Shown: positions 10,572 to 18,845 of the stretch, piece by piece
Numbering within the stretch: the stretch's first letter is position 1
How the letters are laid out: the number at the start of each line of letters is the position of its first letter
Source of the DNA: Bacilli bacterium
Lineage (GTDB): Bacteria; Bacillota_I; Bacilli_A; RF39; UBA660
Assembly (NCBI GenBank): GCA_028703035.1
Contig: JAQVNR010000003.1
Location: 1 to 36,514, forward strand
DNA length: 36,514 nucleotides
Direction: 5' to 3'
Notes under the pieces: generated by a model
What the model was told of the DNA's origin: nothing
Seen by the model: only the letters and a program-made list of their open reading frames with translations
The model's database searches: none
Made by a program: the position numbers and the translations under genes

Positions 10572-10596
10572 AAAATTACTTAAGGGAGCTAAATAT

Positions 10597-11070
10597 ATGA
10601 AAAAATTCAAAAAGTTTTATAAAAACAATCGAATCTTTGTAATTCTTATGGGAGTAGCAATATTTTGTATTGCTGTAATTGGAGTAGTTTTTGGTTATAT
10701 TATTTTAACCCAAAATCAAGGTGATTTATATGGTAATAGATTAAATGGGATTGAGACTGTTAAAATAGAAAAAACGCGTCTTACTGAACTAGAAGATACT
10801 ATTAAAGAAGATGAGAAAGTTGAAAAAGTAACAAGTAGAATTAAAGGTAAATTAATATATATCAATATTTATTTAATTGATGGTAAGCTTGATGATGCTA
10901 AAAACATAGCAATTAAAAGTTTAGAATTCTTTACCGAAGATGAAAAAGCTTTTTATGATATTTCTTATTCTATAAATAAAACAGGTAGTGAAGAAGAAGT
11001 ACCGTTTACAGTAATGGGTTATAAAAAAAGTGATAATACTATTATCTCTTGGACAAACTATAGTGAGTAG
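10597..11070 (+). CDS. Single-pass membrane protein, unknown function
   Basis: The 157-residue protein has a short basic N-terminus, one transmembrane helix (about residues 13-37) and an outside domain of about 115 residues. The pattern is alpha/beta: an ETVKIEKTRLTELEDTIKEDEKVEKV helix, LIYINIYLIDG strand, DAKNIAIKSLEFF helix, then FYDISYSINKTG and FTVMGYKKSDNTIISWT strands. Similar small single-pass proteins occur in Firmicutes next to membrane sensors. It lies six bases upstream of the PBP-GGDEF gene and shares its promoter, so it may assist or feed signals to that receptor. No catalytic residues were recognised. Confidence 0.8.
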   Translation: MKKFKKFYKNNRIFVILMGVAIFCIAVIGVVFGYIILTQNQGDLYGNRLNGIETVKIEKTRLTELEDTIKEDEKVEKVTSRIKGKLIYINIYLIDGKLDDAKNIAIKSLEFFTEDEKAFYDISYSINKTGSEEEVPFTVMGYKKSDNTIISWTNYSE

Positions 11071-11076
11071 GAGACT

Positions 11077-13119
11077 ATGATGAAAAAGAAGAAAAGCAAA
11101 ATAATTGCTATTATAATAATTTTAATCTTAATAATAATATCTCTAACTATCTTCTATAAGTTTTATTATGATGTTAATAAATTAAATATTCAAGAAAAAC
11201 AGTGGCTTGATAATAATAAATCAACTGTTATTAATATTAATGTCCCTAATGATTTAAATGTATTTGGATATAAAGGGGTTGGAGTTTTTTTTGATTTTTT
11301 AGAAGATTTTGAAAAAAAACATTTGGTTTCTTTTAATGAAGTTCCAATAGATACATTAAATGATTCACTTGAACTTGGCTTTGTTGCTTCAAAAGATATT
11401 ACTAGTAGTGATCTTCCAATTTACAAAGATCATTATATTTTAATTGGTAAGAATGAAGAAGTAATTACTGATTACAGTGATATTGCCGGAAGTACGATTG
11501 GAGTATCGGCTACTATTTTGACAAGAATTTCAAATATTTATTCAGATTCAATGGTTTATACAACTTATGAGACAAGAGAAGAATTAATAGAAGGTTTAAA
11601 CAGTGATGCTGTAAAGTATTCAATTGTTCCTAAAACAGAGTATTTAGATGTAATTCTTGCCAATAATTATAAGATAATTTATCACTTTAGTGATTTAAAT
11701 TTAAATTATTATTTAAGATTGGGTAGTGATGAAGTTTTAAATTCTATTTTGACTAAATACTATAATTTTTGGATTGAAAATGATTATGAAGAAATATATT
11801 ACGATTATTTATATAATTTATATGTTGAAAAATTAGGATTAACTCAAGCCGAAACCGATACACTCACTAATAAAAATTATATTTATGGATTTGTTCCAAG
11901 TAGTCCTTATCAAACTCTAGCAAGTTCTAACTATGGAGGCATAGCGATGGCTTATTTAAATGACTTTAGTAAGTTTAGCGGAGTAGAGTTTACTTATAAT
12001 AAATATAAAACACCAGAAAAGTTAGTAAAAGGCTTTAATGATAATAAACTAGATTTAATGTTTGTTGATACAAATATAGAAATAGGTAAAAATAATATAT
12101 ATACTAATTTGAATAATATATATTATATCATTAGCCCACTTGAAAAAGAATTATATTTAGCTGATATTAAAGAAGCCAGCTTTGAAAAAATAACTGTACT
12201 TGAAAACAGTAAACTATATAGTTATTTAAATACAATTCCTGAGGCTAACCTTGAAGTAGTTGCTAGTGAAAAAGAATTATTTAAAGCCGTAAAAAATAAA
12301 AAAACAATTGCAATAGATGCAAATACTTATAATTATTATGTTAATCAAGAAATAAAAGATTATAGCATAGTATATACCGGATTTACTAGTCAAAATTATA
12401 GCTTTGAGTATATTAATAATACTGATGCTTTCTATAAACTATTTAGTACATATGTTACAAGCTTAGATCAAAAAAGTTTAATAAATCAAGGATTAATTAG
12501 TTATAAATCAGCTGACTATAGTGGTAATATTATTGCTAATATTGCTAAATATACACTACTTGTAATTGGATTAGGAACAATTATTTTAACAACAATTCAT
12601 TACACTAAAAATAAAATAATTTTAAACACGAAGATTAAAAAAGATGAGAAATTAAAGTTTGTAGATCTTCTTACTTCTTTAAAGAATCGTAATTATTTAA
12701 ATGAAAAGAAAAATGTTTGGAATCAAAATACTATTTATCCACAAGGAATTATTGTAATTGATTTAAATAAAGTTAAGTTTTTAAATGATACTTATGGGCC
12801 TGATGAGGGCGATAAGCAAATTAAAGCCGCAGCTAATATATTAATTAAGACTCAACTTGATAATTCTGAAATAATGAGGACTGACGGTAATGAGTTTATG
12901 ATTTACTTAGTTGGTTACAGTGAAAAACAAGTTTTAAATTATATGAAAAAACTAGTAAGAGAGTTTAAACATTTACCACATGAACATGGTGCTGCATTTG
13001 GTTTTAGCATGATTGTGGATGATTTAAAGTTAATTGATGATGCTCTTGCTGAGGCAACAATTCAAATGCGTGAAAACAAAGAAAACCTTGGGGTTAAAAA
13101 TGAAGCAAAAGAAAAATAA
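11077..13119 (+). CDS. Membrane sensor: two periplasmic-binding-type domains plus degenerate GGDEF domain
   Basis: This 680-residue protein has a transmembrane helix near residues 7-28, then about 450 residues outside holding two tandem SBP_bac_3-like ligand-binding modules (QWLDNNKSTVININ start; second copy from about 265, IYGFVPSSPYQTLASSNYGGIAMAYLNDFSKFSG). A second transmembrane helix lies near 487-505, followed by a cytosolic GGDEF-fold domain (about 525-675) with DLLTSLKNRN and IDLNKVKFLNDTYG. The active-site loop reads DGNEF (603-607) instead of GGDEF/GGEEF, and the usual His of the NDxYGH phrase is Pro. The metal-binding acidic residue is therefore Asn, and cyclase activity is unlikely. 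The protein may bind a nucleotide or act by dimer contact. AGGAG precedes the tandem ATGs 11077/11080. Its end overlaps the YihY gene by 20 bases. Confidence 0.85.
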   Translation: MMKKKKSKIIAIIIILILIIISLTIFYKFYYDVNKLNIQEKQWLDNNKSTVININVPNDLNVFGYKGVGVFFDFLEDFEKKHLVSFNEVPIDTLNDSLELGFVASKDITSSDLPIYKDHYILIGKNEEVITDYSDIAGSTIGVSATILTRISNIYSDSMVYTTYETREELIEGLNSDAVKYSIVPKTEYLDVILANNYKIIYHFSDLNLNYYLRLGSDEVLNSILTKYYNFWIENDYEEIYYDYLYNLYVEKLGLTQAETDTLTNKNYIYGFVPSSPYQTLASSNYGGIAMAYLNDFSKFSGVEFTYNKYKTPEKLVKGFNDNKLDLMFVDTNIEIGKNNIYTNLNNIYYIISPLEKELYLADIKEASFEKITVLENSKLYSYLNTIPEANLEVVASEKELFKAVKNKKTIAIDANTYNYYVNQEIKDYSIVYTGFTSQNYSFEYINNTDAFYKLFSTYVTSLDQKSLINQGLISYKSADYSGNIIANIAKYTLLVIGLGTIILTTIHYTKNKIILNTKIKKDEKLKFVDLLTSLKNRNYLNEKKNVWNQNTIYPQGIIVIDLNKVKFLNDTYGPDEGDKQIKAAANILIKTQLDNSEIMRTDGNEFMIYLVGYSEKQVLNYMKKLVREFKHLPHEHGAAFGFSMIVDDLKLIDDALAEATIQMRENKENLGVKNEAKEK

Positions 13120-13945
13120 AGCCTATTTAAAAAGTAAAAAATTCTTTTTAAATGTCTGGAATATCATGGGGAAACCAGAAATGGCTGTTTTACCTGGTCA
13201 ACTAGCATTCTTTGTTATTCTTTCACTTGTGCCAATTATTACTTTAATTGGTTATGGAGCAAGCTTCTTTAATATATCGGTGGATTCAGTAATGAATTTA
13301 TTAGAAGCAAATTTTAATAAAAGTATTATTGAGTTAATCGAGCCGATAATTAGTGGTAATCCAATTGATTTAAAATTATTAATAATGTTTGGAGTTATGT
13401 TTTATGTAGCATCTAATGGGGCAGATTCAATTATTGTAGCTAGTAATGAAATTTATAATATTAAACAAACCTCTTGGATAAGAAGAAGATTTAAAGCCGT
13501 TTTACTTACTTTTGTAATCGTTATTTTAATCCTATTTGTGATGTTATTTCCAGCTTTTGGTTCTAAAATTATGGATGCAATTGACTATTTTAATATTAAG
13601 TCTACAATTGCAAGTGTTTTAGAAGTTGTGCAAGGACCAATATCATGGTTGATAATTTTTACGTTTTTAAAAATTATTTATACCATATCACCAGATAAAC
13701 CAGTTCCTACTTCTGGAGTAAATATTGGGGCAATATTTTCAACATTTGGCTGGGTAATTGCCACATATGTCTATAGTTACTGGATAAACAACTTTGCTAG
13801 TTATGATATCTTCTATGCAGGATTGTCTAATATAGCTGTTTTAATGTTATGGATATATATATTAAGCTATATATTTGTAGTTGGCATGAGTTTAAATCAT
13901 ATAGCTTTAGAATCAGAAATGGAAATAACAGGTAGCTTAAATTAA
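13100..13945 (+). CDS. YihY/BrkB-family inner membrane protein
   Basis: This is an integral membrane protein of the YihY/virulence factor BrkB family (PF03631), recognised by the N-terminal PGQLAFFVILSLVPIITLIGYG, the central WIRRRFKAVLLTF, and the C-terminal VNIGAIFSTFGWVIATYVYSYWINNFASYDIFYAGLSNI-type signature, with about six transmembrane segments. The longest frame begins at 13034, but the ATG at 13100 (GGGG eight bases upstream) fits the family's start and gives 281 residues, overlapping the GGDEF gene by 20 bases. It is not an RNase despite old annotations; its transport role is unproven. Confidence 0.92.
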   Translation: MKQKKNKAYLKSKKFFLNVWNIMGKPEMAVLPGQLAFFVILSLVPIITLIGYGASFFNISVDSVMNLLEANFNKSIIELIEPIISGNPIDLKLLIMFGVMFYVASNGADSIIVASNEIYNIKQTSWIRRRFKAVLLTFVIVILILFVMLFPAFGSKIMDAIDYFNIKSTIASVLEVVQGPISWLIIFTFLKIIYTISPDKPVPTSGVNIGAIFSTFGWVIATYVYSYWINNFASYDIFYAGLSNIAVLMLWIYILSYIFVVGMSLNHIALESEMEITGSLN

Positions 13946-14058
13946 TAAAAATGACACAGTATAAAAATATGCACACGAGTATTACTTAGTGCATGATTAC
14001 TGTTTTCGATACAATCCTACTTTAATATAATATAGGACTATTGAGAAGTAATATTTCG

Positions 14059-14088
14059 GCTCTCCAATTTTAGTGGAGAGCTTTTTTT
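14059..14088 (+). terminator. Rho-independent terminator after the YihY gene
   Basis: GCTCTCCA (14059-14066), loop ATTTTAG, TGGAGAGC (14074-14081), then T7. The 110 bases before it (from 13946) hold no gene; a GCAC/GTGC pair near 13971 hints at extra structure in the transcript. Confidence 0.85.
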
Positions 14089-14194
14089 ACTTAATACCAA
14101 CTTCCATAAAGTTAATTTTAGGATTATATTGATAAGTATTTAAAAATGATATATTATATGTAATTGAAAGGATTTTAAAAGGAGTTTATAAAAA

Positions 14195-14833
14195 ATGAAG
14201 AAAAAAGTACTTATTGGTAATTGTTTTATTTGTGGTAAAACTTTTACTAAAACAACAATGAAAAACCATATTTATAAAGAACATAATTCAGGTGATGAAA
14301 AATGTTATTTAATAAAAGCAGAAGGTTATTATAATAAAAGTTATTGGTTATATTCTAGTATATCAATACATGCTAATTTAACAGAAGTGGATGATTTTCT
14401 AAGAGACATTTGGTGTGAATGTTGCCAGCATTTAAGTGCATTTACAATAAATAATCAAGAAATTAGTAAAAAAACTAAAATTGTTATGTTTTCTCTTGGT
14501 GAAAAGGTAGAATATCATTATGATTTTGGCTCGACAACAAAAATAATTCTTACAGTAATTGATGAAATATTTAGACTAAGACAAAGGGAAAAGATATGTT
14601 TAATTGGGCGAAATGTGCCAGAAGAATTTTTATGTAATCATTGTGGTAAACCAGCTGTCTATTGTGATTGCTTTGGAGATGCATTTTTTTGTGAAGAGTG
14701 CAAGATTAAGTGTAATGATGAAGTATATCTATTACCAATTACTAATTCACCACGATGTGGTGTTTGTGGATACTCTGGTGATTATGATAAATGGGATTTT
14801 AAACAAAAGTCATTTAATAGCAAAGAATTATAG
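14195..14833 (+). CDS. Zinc-rich pRiA4b ORF-3-like (IS1096 TnpR-like) protein
   Basis: This 212-residue protein has three parts. The first is an N-terminal C2H2-like zinc finger (CFICGKTFTK...HIYKEH, residues 10-30). The second is a central domain with YWLYSSISIHANLTEVDDFLRDIWCECCQHLSAFTI and YHYDFGSTTKIILTV, matching the pattern of the plasmid pRiA4b ORF-3 / IS1096 passenger family (PF07929: L..LH..I...MGW...HL..F and YDFGD.W.H). The third is a C-terminal cluster of cysteines (CNHCGK, CDC, CEECKIKC, CGVCGYSG) able to form two zinc ribbons. The family is scattered and often carried with mobile DNA; its job is unknown. AAAGGAG lies 11 bases before the ATG. It stands alone between two terminators and so is its own transcription unit. 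Confidence 0.75.
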   Translation: MKKKVLIGNCFICGKTFTKTTMKNHIYKEHNSGDEKCYLIKAEGYYNKSYWLYSSISIHANLTEVDDFLRDIWCECCQHLSAFTINNQEISKKTKIVMFSLGEKVEYHYDFGSTTKIILTVIDEIFRLRQREKICLIGRNVPEEFLCNHCGKPAVYCDCFGDAFFCEECKIKCNDEVYLLPITNSPRCGVCGYSGDYDKWDFKQKSFNSKEL

Positions 14834-14840
14834 TTTTTTT

Positions 14841-14866
14841 AAGAAGCAATTTTATTGCTTCTTTTT
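14841..14866 (+). terminator. Rho-independent terminator
   Basis: AAGAAGCAAT (14841-14850), loop TTT, ATTGCTTCTT (14854-14863), T-tract. An upstream A-tract on the other strand makes it potentially bidirectional. Confidence 0.8.
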
Positions 14867-14903
14867 AACTCTTGTGATAAAATACTTGCTAGGTGGTTAA
14901 AAG

Positions 14904-15401
14904 ATGAAAAAGATGAAAAACAAAAAATTAAAAAGCCGTGCAAGCGAGGATACTAAAGAAATAAAAACTTTAATTATAATTACTTTAATTATAATTGTGG
15001 TTTCACTTGGATTATATTTTTTATCTGATTCGCTAAATAATAAGAAAAATAAAGATGATATAACCGAGGCTGTCATTAATTATAAAGAAATAACAATCGG
15101 AACAATATTTACTAGACCATATAAGGAATATTATATTTTTGCTTATAAAAACGATGATGATAATGCTTATACGTTTGATAATCTTTTAGCAACATACGAA
15201 GCAAAAGAAAATCATCAAAAGATTTATTATGTTGACTTAGCAAAAAAGTTTAATAACTTCGTATTAAGTGAAGAAGCAAATAAAAAACCAACTAAATCAT
15301 CAGAAGTAAAGATTAAAGATTATGCTTTAATATTAATTAAAGATGGTAAAGTATCTAAATATTATGAAAAAATAAGTGAAATTGAAAAGGTGTTAAGTTA
15401 A
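14904..15401 (+). CDS. Membrane-anchored protein, possibly a cysteine-less thioredoxin-like fold
   Basis: The 165-residue protein has a basic N-terminus, one transmembrane helix (about residues 22-44) and an outside domain. The order of elements (YYIFAYKNDDDNAY strand, TFDNLLATYEAKENHQKIYYVDLAK, then YALILIKDGKVSKYYE near the end) looks like the beta-alpha-beta...TLI-x-DGKV of thioredoxin-fold proteins, but it contains no cysteine at all, so no redox role is possible. The DNA end of this gene carries the left copy of the 22-bp repeat that borders the neighbouring ATPase module. A GTGG ribosome binding site and an upstream TTGCTT...TAAAAT (about 14856-14882) may act as promoter. Confidence 0.7.
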   Translation: MKKMKNKKLKSRASEDTKEIKTLIIITLIIIVVSLGLYFLSDSLNNKKNKDDITEAVINYKEITIGTIFTRPYKEYYIFAYKNDDDNAYTFDNLLATYEAKENHQKIYYVDLAKKFNNFVLSEEANKKPTKSSEVKIKDYALILIKDGKVSKYYEKISEIEKVLS

Positions 15402-15411
15402 TGCCTTTTTT
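15385..15411. terminator. Terminator shared by convergent genes, overlapping the left direct repeat
   Basis: AAAAGG (15385-15390) pairs with CCTTTT (15404-15409), extended inward by G-U pairs, and is followed by T's. It overlaps the stop codons of both convergent genes. Confidence 0.65.
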
Positions 15412-15412
15412 C
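15391..15412. repeat. Left copy of 22-bp direct repeat flanking the ATPase/TOPRIM module
   Basis: It begins TGTTAAGTTAATGCC and ends with TTTTTTC. It is identical over 22 bases to 17479-17500; identity stops at both ends. It contains the stop codon of the upstream plus-strand gene and, on the minus strand, the last codons (NEKRH) and stop of the TOPRIM gene remnant. Confidence 0.85.
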
Positions 15413-15967
15413 ATTCAAATCTAAACAAAATTTTATAAATTCATCTAAATTGGTATCATGACATAGTATTAGTTTATTCATGAAATTTTCTAAATCAATA
15501 TGATTATAATGTTTATATTTTTCATCACTGGGGAATATTTTTACATAATCTTTTTTCTTTTCACATTTAATCCCTGCACTTTCTAAAACAGGTTCTAGTT
15601 TTGGCGAATTGGCATATATATTCATATGCCCAGTGATTTAAAAACATCGTTTTATTTAAATAAGATTCTTTTTATTCTAGAGTGCAGTCATCTGTATCCA
15701 TAATAATAAATATTTTAAAACTGTTAACGATTTTCATTTATCAATTTCTACATCCGGATATTTTTGTAAAAAACTTTTTTGATTTTTAAATACAGCGTTA
15801 TTTAAGATGTTCATAACACTTGTAATTTGAATGCTGCATTCACCTTTCTTTTTACTAACAACATCGATTTTTAGTCTTAATCTTGATCTAATAAAGTTAA
15901 ATATTTGAAGTTCTGATTTTCCGTGAACAAAAACAATAGCTTTTAAATAATTTAATTTAATTCTCAT
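15398..15967 (-). pseudogene. TOPRIM-domain partner (nuclease-like) of the AAA ATPase, broken
   Basis: Read on the minus strand, three pieces of one protein follow each other. Residues 1-77 (15967-15734) open the TOPRIM fold with IVFVHGKSEL, then KKGECSIQITSVMNIL. A second piece in another frame (about 15738-15676) gives KIVNSFKIFIIMDTDDCTLE, the TOPRIM DxD strand, up to a TAA. The same frame continues as KESYLNKTMFLNHWAYEYI after that stop. The last piece (15625-15398) in a third frame gives IYANSPKLEPVLESAGI...DTNLDEFIKFCL. So at least two frameshifts and one nonsense codon separate segments that would otherwise be collinear. The usual first TOPRIM Glu (VEGKSE) is His here. It starts 12 bases after the ATPase gene, as in two-gene OLD/RloB/PARIS-like defence operons. 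Confidence 0.75.
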
Positions 15968-15979
15968 AAAACCTCTATT

Positions 15980-17311
15980 CTAATCTAAACTGTCTATTAG
16001 TTCATTAAAATCTATATTGCTTGCAAAAGGAATACCTCCATACATTCCCTTTAAATATTGATTTCTGACATTTAAATTATTTTGAATTCTTCCTTTAAAA
16101 TCAGTGATTGGCAGTAATAATTTATTACCCAAGTTATCAATATTAAAAACATAGATAGAATTTTTAGGAATATCTGTTTCTAAAAGTAAAGTGTTATGAG
16201 TAGTAATAATTAATTGCCCTTTAATACAATTTTTAATGCTATTTAAAATCTGTTCTACCAAGATATCGTGAATGCCAAAATCTAGTTCATCAATAATAAC
16301 AGTTTGCCCTGCACATGCAACAAGTAAACAAGGAAAAATTTTTAAAATGTTTTGAGTACCGGTTGATTCCAATTCAAAATTAATATCAATTAAATTATCA
16401 TAAATTAATTTTTTAAAATATAATTTATATTTTATTTTATTTTCTTCATACTCTCTTTGATAATATACTCCTTTAATATCTGAGTATAAATTTGTGAAAA
16501 ATTCATTTAATAGTGATTCGGCTTGGTTAAGATCTTTTTCTTGTTTAATAGTGATTTCCCCTTCTTCAAGGTTAGTAAGATATTTTAAACCAGTTGTTTC
16601 AAACCTTTTTTTATTTCCAATTTTGGCGATTGTACATATTTCCTGAATATAAGTTAAAAAATTAAATAAAGATTCTGAAGTTCTTTCTTTAACATAATCT
16701 TTTTTCTTATCTTCTATTTCAAAAGATAGTATTGAAAGAAAAGAATGTTTTCCCCAATATTTTTCTAAAATAAGATAAAATTCTGAAAAGAAATTCTTGT
16801 CAGTAAATAAATTATCATTAATTGTTATTTTATTACCTTTAGATAGTTTAAAACAAAAAGTTTTATTTGTATTAATGGCATAGTCTAAACTTTCATTTAC
16901 TATTTCATTATCGTTCATTTCAATTTTATAAACGGCATCTTTATTATTAATTTTAAAGCCAAATTCTAAGACCATATTTTCTTTTGAATCAATAGTCTTA
17001 TAATTAGCTATAATTTCTTCTATGCCCTTATAGCTTTCTTTTAGGTATTTAAAATAATCGTTTATATGCTTTGAAATATGATTATCATCAGAATTATTAA
17101 ATTGTTTCATTATATCTTTTAGCATTTCACTAGATGACATTGTGCGAGTTGTTTCGTAAAGCGTATAAAATGCAGTAGCAAAATTAGATTTTCCAGCTCC
17201 GTTTTCACCATAGATTAATATTAAATCTTTAGGACGGTTTCTTGTTCTCATAAAATCTACTTCTAAATTAGTTAGTGATTTATAATTTTTTAATTTTATA
17301 TATTTAATCAT
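15980..17311 (-). CDS. AAA (SMC/OLD-like) ATPase of a defence-type two-gene operon
   Basis: This 443-residue, complete, ABC/SMC-type ATPase has an N-terminal strand IKYIKLKNYKSLTNLEVDF, Walker A GENGAGKSN (about residues 34-42), a signature region ESTGTQNILKIFPCLL, Walker B TVIIDELDFGIH with catalytic Glu, and switch His ITTHNTLLLE. Such AAA_15/AAA_21 ATPases pair with TOPRIM proteins (OLD, PARIS, RloB-type) in phage defence, where the ATPase senses infection and the TOPRIM subunit is the effector. Here the downstream partner is disrupted, so the system should be silent. TATACT (complement of 17335-17340) and AGGGAAGAGG give a minus-strand promoter and ribosome binding site just upstream. The module lies between exact 22-bp repeats and is the only minus-strand unit among plus-strand genes for more than 30 kb. 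Confidence 0.85.
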   Translation of the reverse strand: MIKYIKLKNYKSLTNLEVDFMRTRNRPKDLILIYGENGAGKSNFATAFYTLYETTRTMSSSEMLKDIMKQFNNSDDNHISKHINDYFKYLKESYKGIEEIIANYKTIDSKENMVLEFGFKINNKDAVYKIEMNDNEIVNESLDYAINTNKTFCFKLSKGNKITINDNLFTDKNFFSEFYLILEKYWGKHSFLSILSFEIEDKKKDYVKERTSESLFNFLTYIQEICTIAKIGNKKRFETTGLKYLTNLEEGEITIKQEKDLNQAESLLNEFFTNLYSDIKGVYYQREYEENKIKYKLYFKKLIYDNLIDINFELESTGTQNILKIFPCLLVACAGQTVIIDELDFGIHDILVEQILNSIKNCIKGQLIITTHNTLLLETDIPKNSIYVFNIDNLGNKLLLPITDFKGRIQNNLNVRNQYLKGMYGGIPFASNIDFNELIDSLD

Positions 17312-17478
17312 AAAATAACCTCTTCCCTACTTATAGTATATCACTTTTTAATAAAATGTATACATATTTATAGATATATTTATCAAAACCGTTACGTTTT
17401 GTAACATTTTTCAAAGAAATAAGTTTAGACAGAAAGCTGAGACTTTGTTAAATTGCCTATGTAATGTGTTTGGTATTC

Positions 17479-17500
17479 TGTTAAGTTAATGCCTTTTTTC
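17479..17500. repeat. Right copy of 22-bp direct repeat
   Basis: Exact repeat of 15391-15412, lying about 170 bases upstream of the minus-strand ATPase start. The AAAAGG arm that completes the terminator hairpin at the left copy is absent here, so this looks like the displaced downstream half of the original terminator. Confidence 0.85.
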
Positions 17501-17547
17501 TATTTGTTATATTTTAATTTTTCAAAATATGATATTATTAGATAGAG

Positions 17548-18753
17548 ATGATAAAAATGAAGAAAACAAAGCCAACATTTGAATTGTGGGAAGTTATTAT
17601 AATTGCATTAATAACTTCAGTAGTGATGAGTGCAACAACTGGGTATGCTCTTTTTACAAATAATAAAGTTAAATCTTGTTCAGCAGTTACTAATAACGAA
17701 AACTTAGGAGAGTTTATTAGTACATATAATTCTATAATTACTGAATATTACAAAGAAGTAGACGAAAAAGGTTTAGTAAATGCGGCAATTAATGGAATGG
17801 TTAATTATTTAGATGATCCTTATACAACATATTTAGACGAAAATAGTAAAGATTTACTTTTAGAATCTTTAAAGGGTGAATATGAAGGTATTGGTGTAGA
17901 GATAACCAAAAGAGAAAATGGAAACATTGAAGTTGTTTCAGTTTTTGAAGATACTCCAGCCTTTGAAGCTGGCTTAATGGTTGGCGATATTATCAAGAGT
18001 ATAAATAATGTTGATGTCACAGAAAAAACTGCAGAAGAAGCAGTTGCAATTATTAAAGATAATAAAAACGTAACCGTTGTAGTCTTGCGAGGAGAAATTG
18101 AGTTATCTTTTAATCTTGAAAAAAAGACATTATATATTCCGGTAATAACTGCTAATATTTATGAAAAAAATGAGCAAAAAGTTGGCTATATTAGAATAAC
18201 CAGATTCTCTGATACAGTTGGAAAGCAGTTTGCTCTAAAACTAAAGCATCTTGAAGAAGATGGTATAACTAGTTTAATAATTGATGTTCGTAATAATACT
18301 GGTGGATATTTAAAAGGAAGCACTGATATTGCCTCAATCTTTTTAGAAGAGGGTAAAGTAATTTACTCACTTCAAAGTAATTTAGATACTAAAAATTATA
18401 AAGATGAAACTAAAGAACAAAAAGATTATAAAGTAGGAATTTTAATTAATAAATCATCAGCATCTGCATCAGAAGTACTAGCTGCAGCTTTAAAATATAG
18501 CTATGGAGCAACCCTAATAGGTACGACTACTTATGGTAAAGGATTAGTTCAACAAACTTCAAATATTAATGATAAATCAATGATTAAATATACAACTGCA
18601 AAATGGCTAACCCCAGCTGGAGATTGTATTGATGGAGTAGGACTAGCTCCTGATATTAATGTAGAGCTTACTTTAGAAGAAGGCGAAATATTGACTGATG
18701 AAAATGATATTCAGTTAGAAAGAGCTATAGAAAATATAACGCAAGTAAATTAA
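17548..18753 (+). CDS. ctpA: Carboxy-terminal processing protease CtpA (peptidase S41)
   Basis: This membrane-anchored serine protease acts outside the cell membrane. The N-terminal transmembrane helix (about residues 12-35) is followed by the helical CtpA lead-in ending YLDDPYTTYLDEN, a PDZ domain (about 100-185: GEYEGIGVEITKRENGNIEVVSVFEDTPAFEAGLMVGDIIKSI), and the S41 catalytic domain. Ser306 in KSSASASE and Lys331 in TYGKGLVQ form the expected Ser-Lys dyad, 25 residues apart as in E. coli Tsp. The C-terminus ends soon after the GVGLAPDI strand, with a short tail and no peptidoglycan-binding domain. ATGs at 17548 and 17557 are both possible starts. No strong terminator separates it from the next cassette. 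Confidence 0.93.
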   Translation: MIKMKKTKPTFELWEVIIIALITSVVMSATTGYALFTNNKVKSCSAVTNNENLGEFISTYNSIITEYYKEVDEKGLVNAAINGMVNYLDDPYTTYLDENSKDLLLESLKGEYEGIGVEITKRENGNIEVVSVFEDTPAFEAGLMVGDIIKSINNVDVTEKTAEEAVAIIKDNKNVTVVVLRGEIELSFNLEKKTLYIPVITANIYEKNEQKVGYIRITRFSDTVGKQFALKLKHLEEDGITSLIIDVRNNTGGYLKGSTDIASIFLEEGKVIYSLQSNLDTKNYKDETKEQKDYKVGILINKSSASASEVLAAALKYSYGATLIGTTTYGKGLVQQTSNINDKSMIKYTTAKWLTPAGDCIDGVGLAPDINVELTLEEGEILTDENDIQLERAIENITQVN

Positions 18754-18790
18754 AAATGGTTATTCCAACCAAAAAAAGGAAAATAAATTT

Positions 18791-18833
18791 AATGTATTAA
18801 TTATCCAAAATATGTTATTATAATTAATACATT
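18791..18833. promoter_or_regulatory. Inverted-repeat operator overlapping the promoter of the Panacea/kinase cassette
   Basis: AATGTATTAATTA (18791-18803) and TAATTAATACATT (18821-18833) are perfect 13-bp arms 17 bases apart. TATAAT (18819-18824) lies across the start of the right arm, and the GGGGTG ribosome binding site follows at once. The position is ideal for autoregulation by an antitoxin complex. Confidence 0.7.
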
Positions 18834-18845
18834 GGGGTGATAAGA

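Noticed and set aside
15391-17500. Insertion sequence explanation for the 22-bp repeats
   Set aside because: No transposase and no terminal inverted repeats were seen, and 22 bp is long for a typical target duplication.
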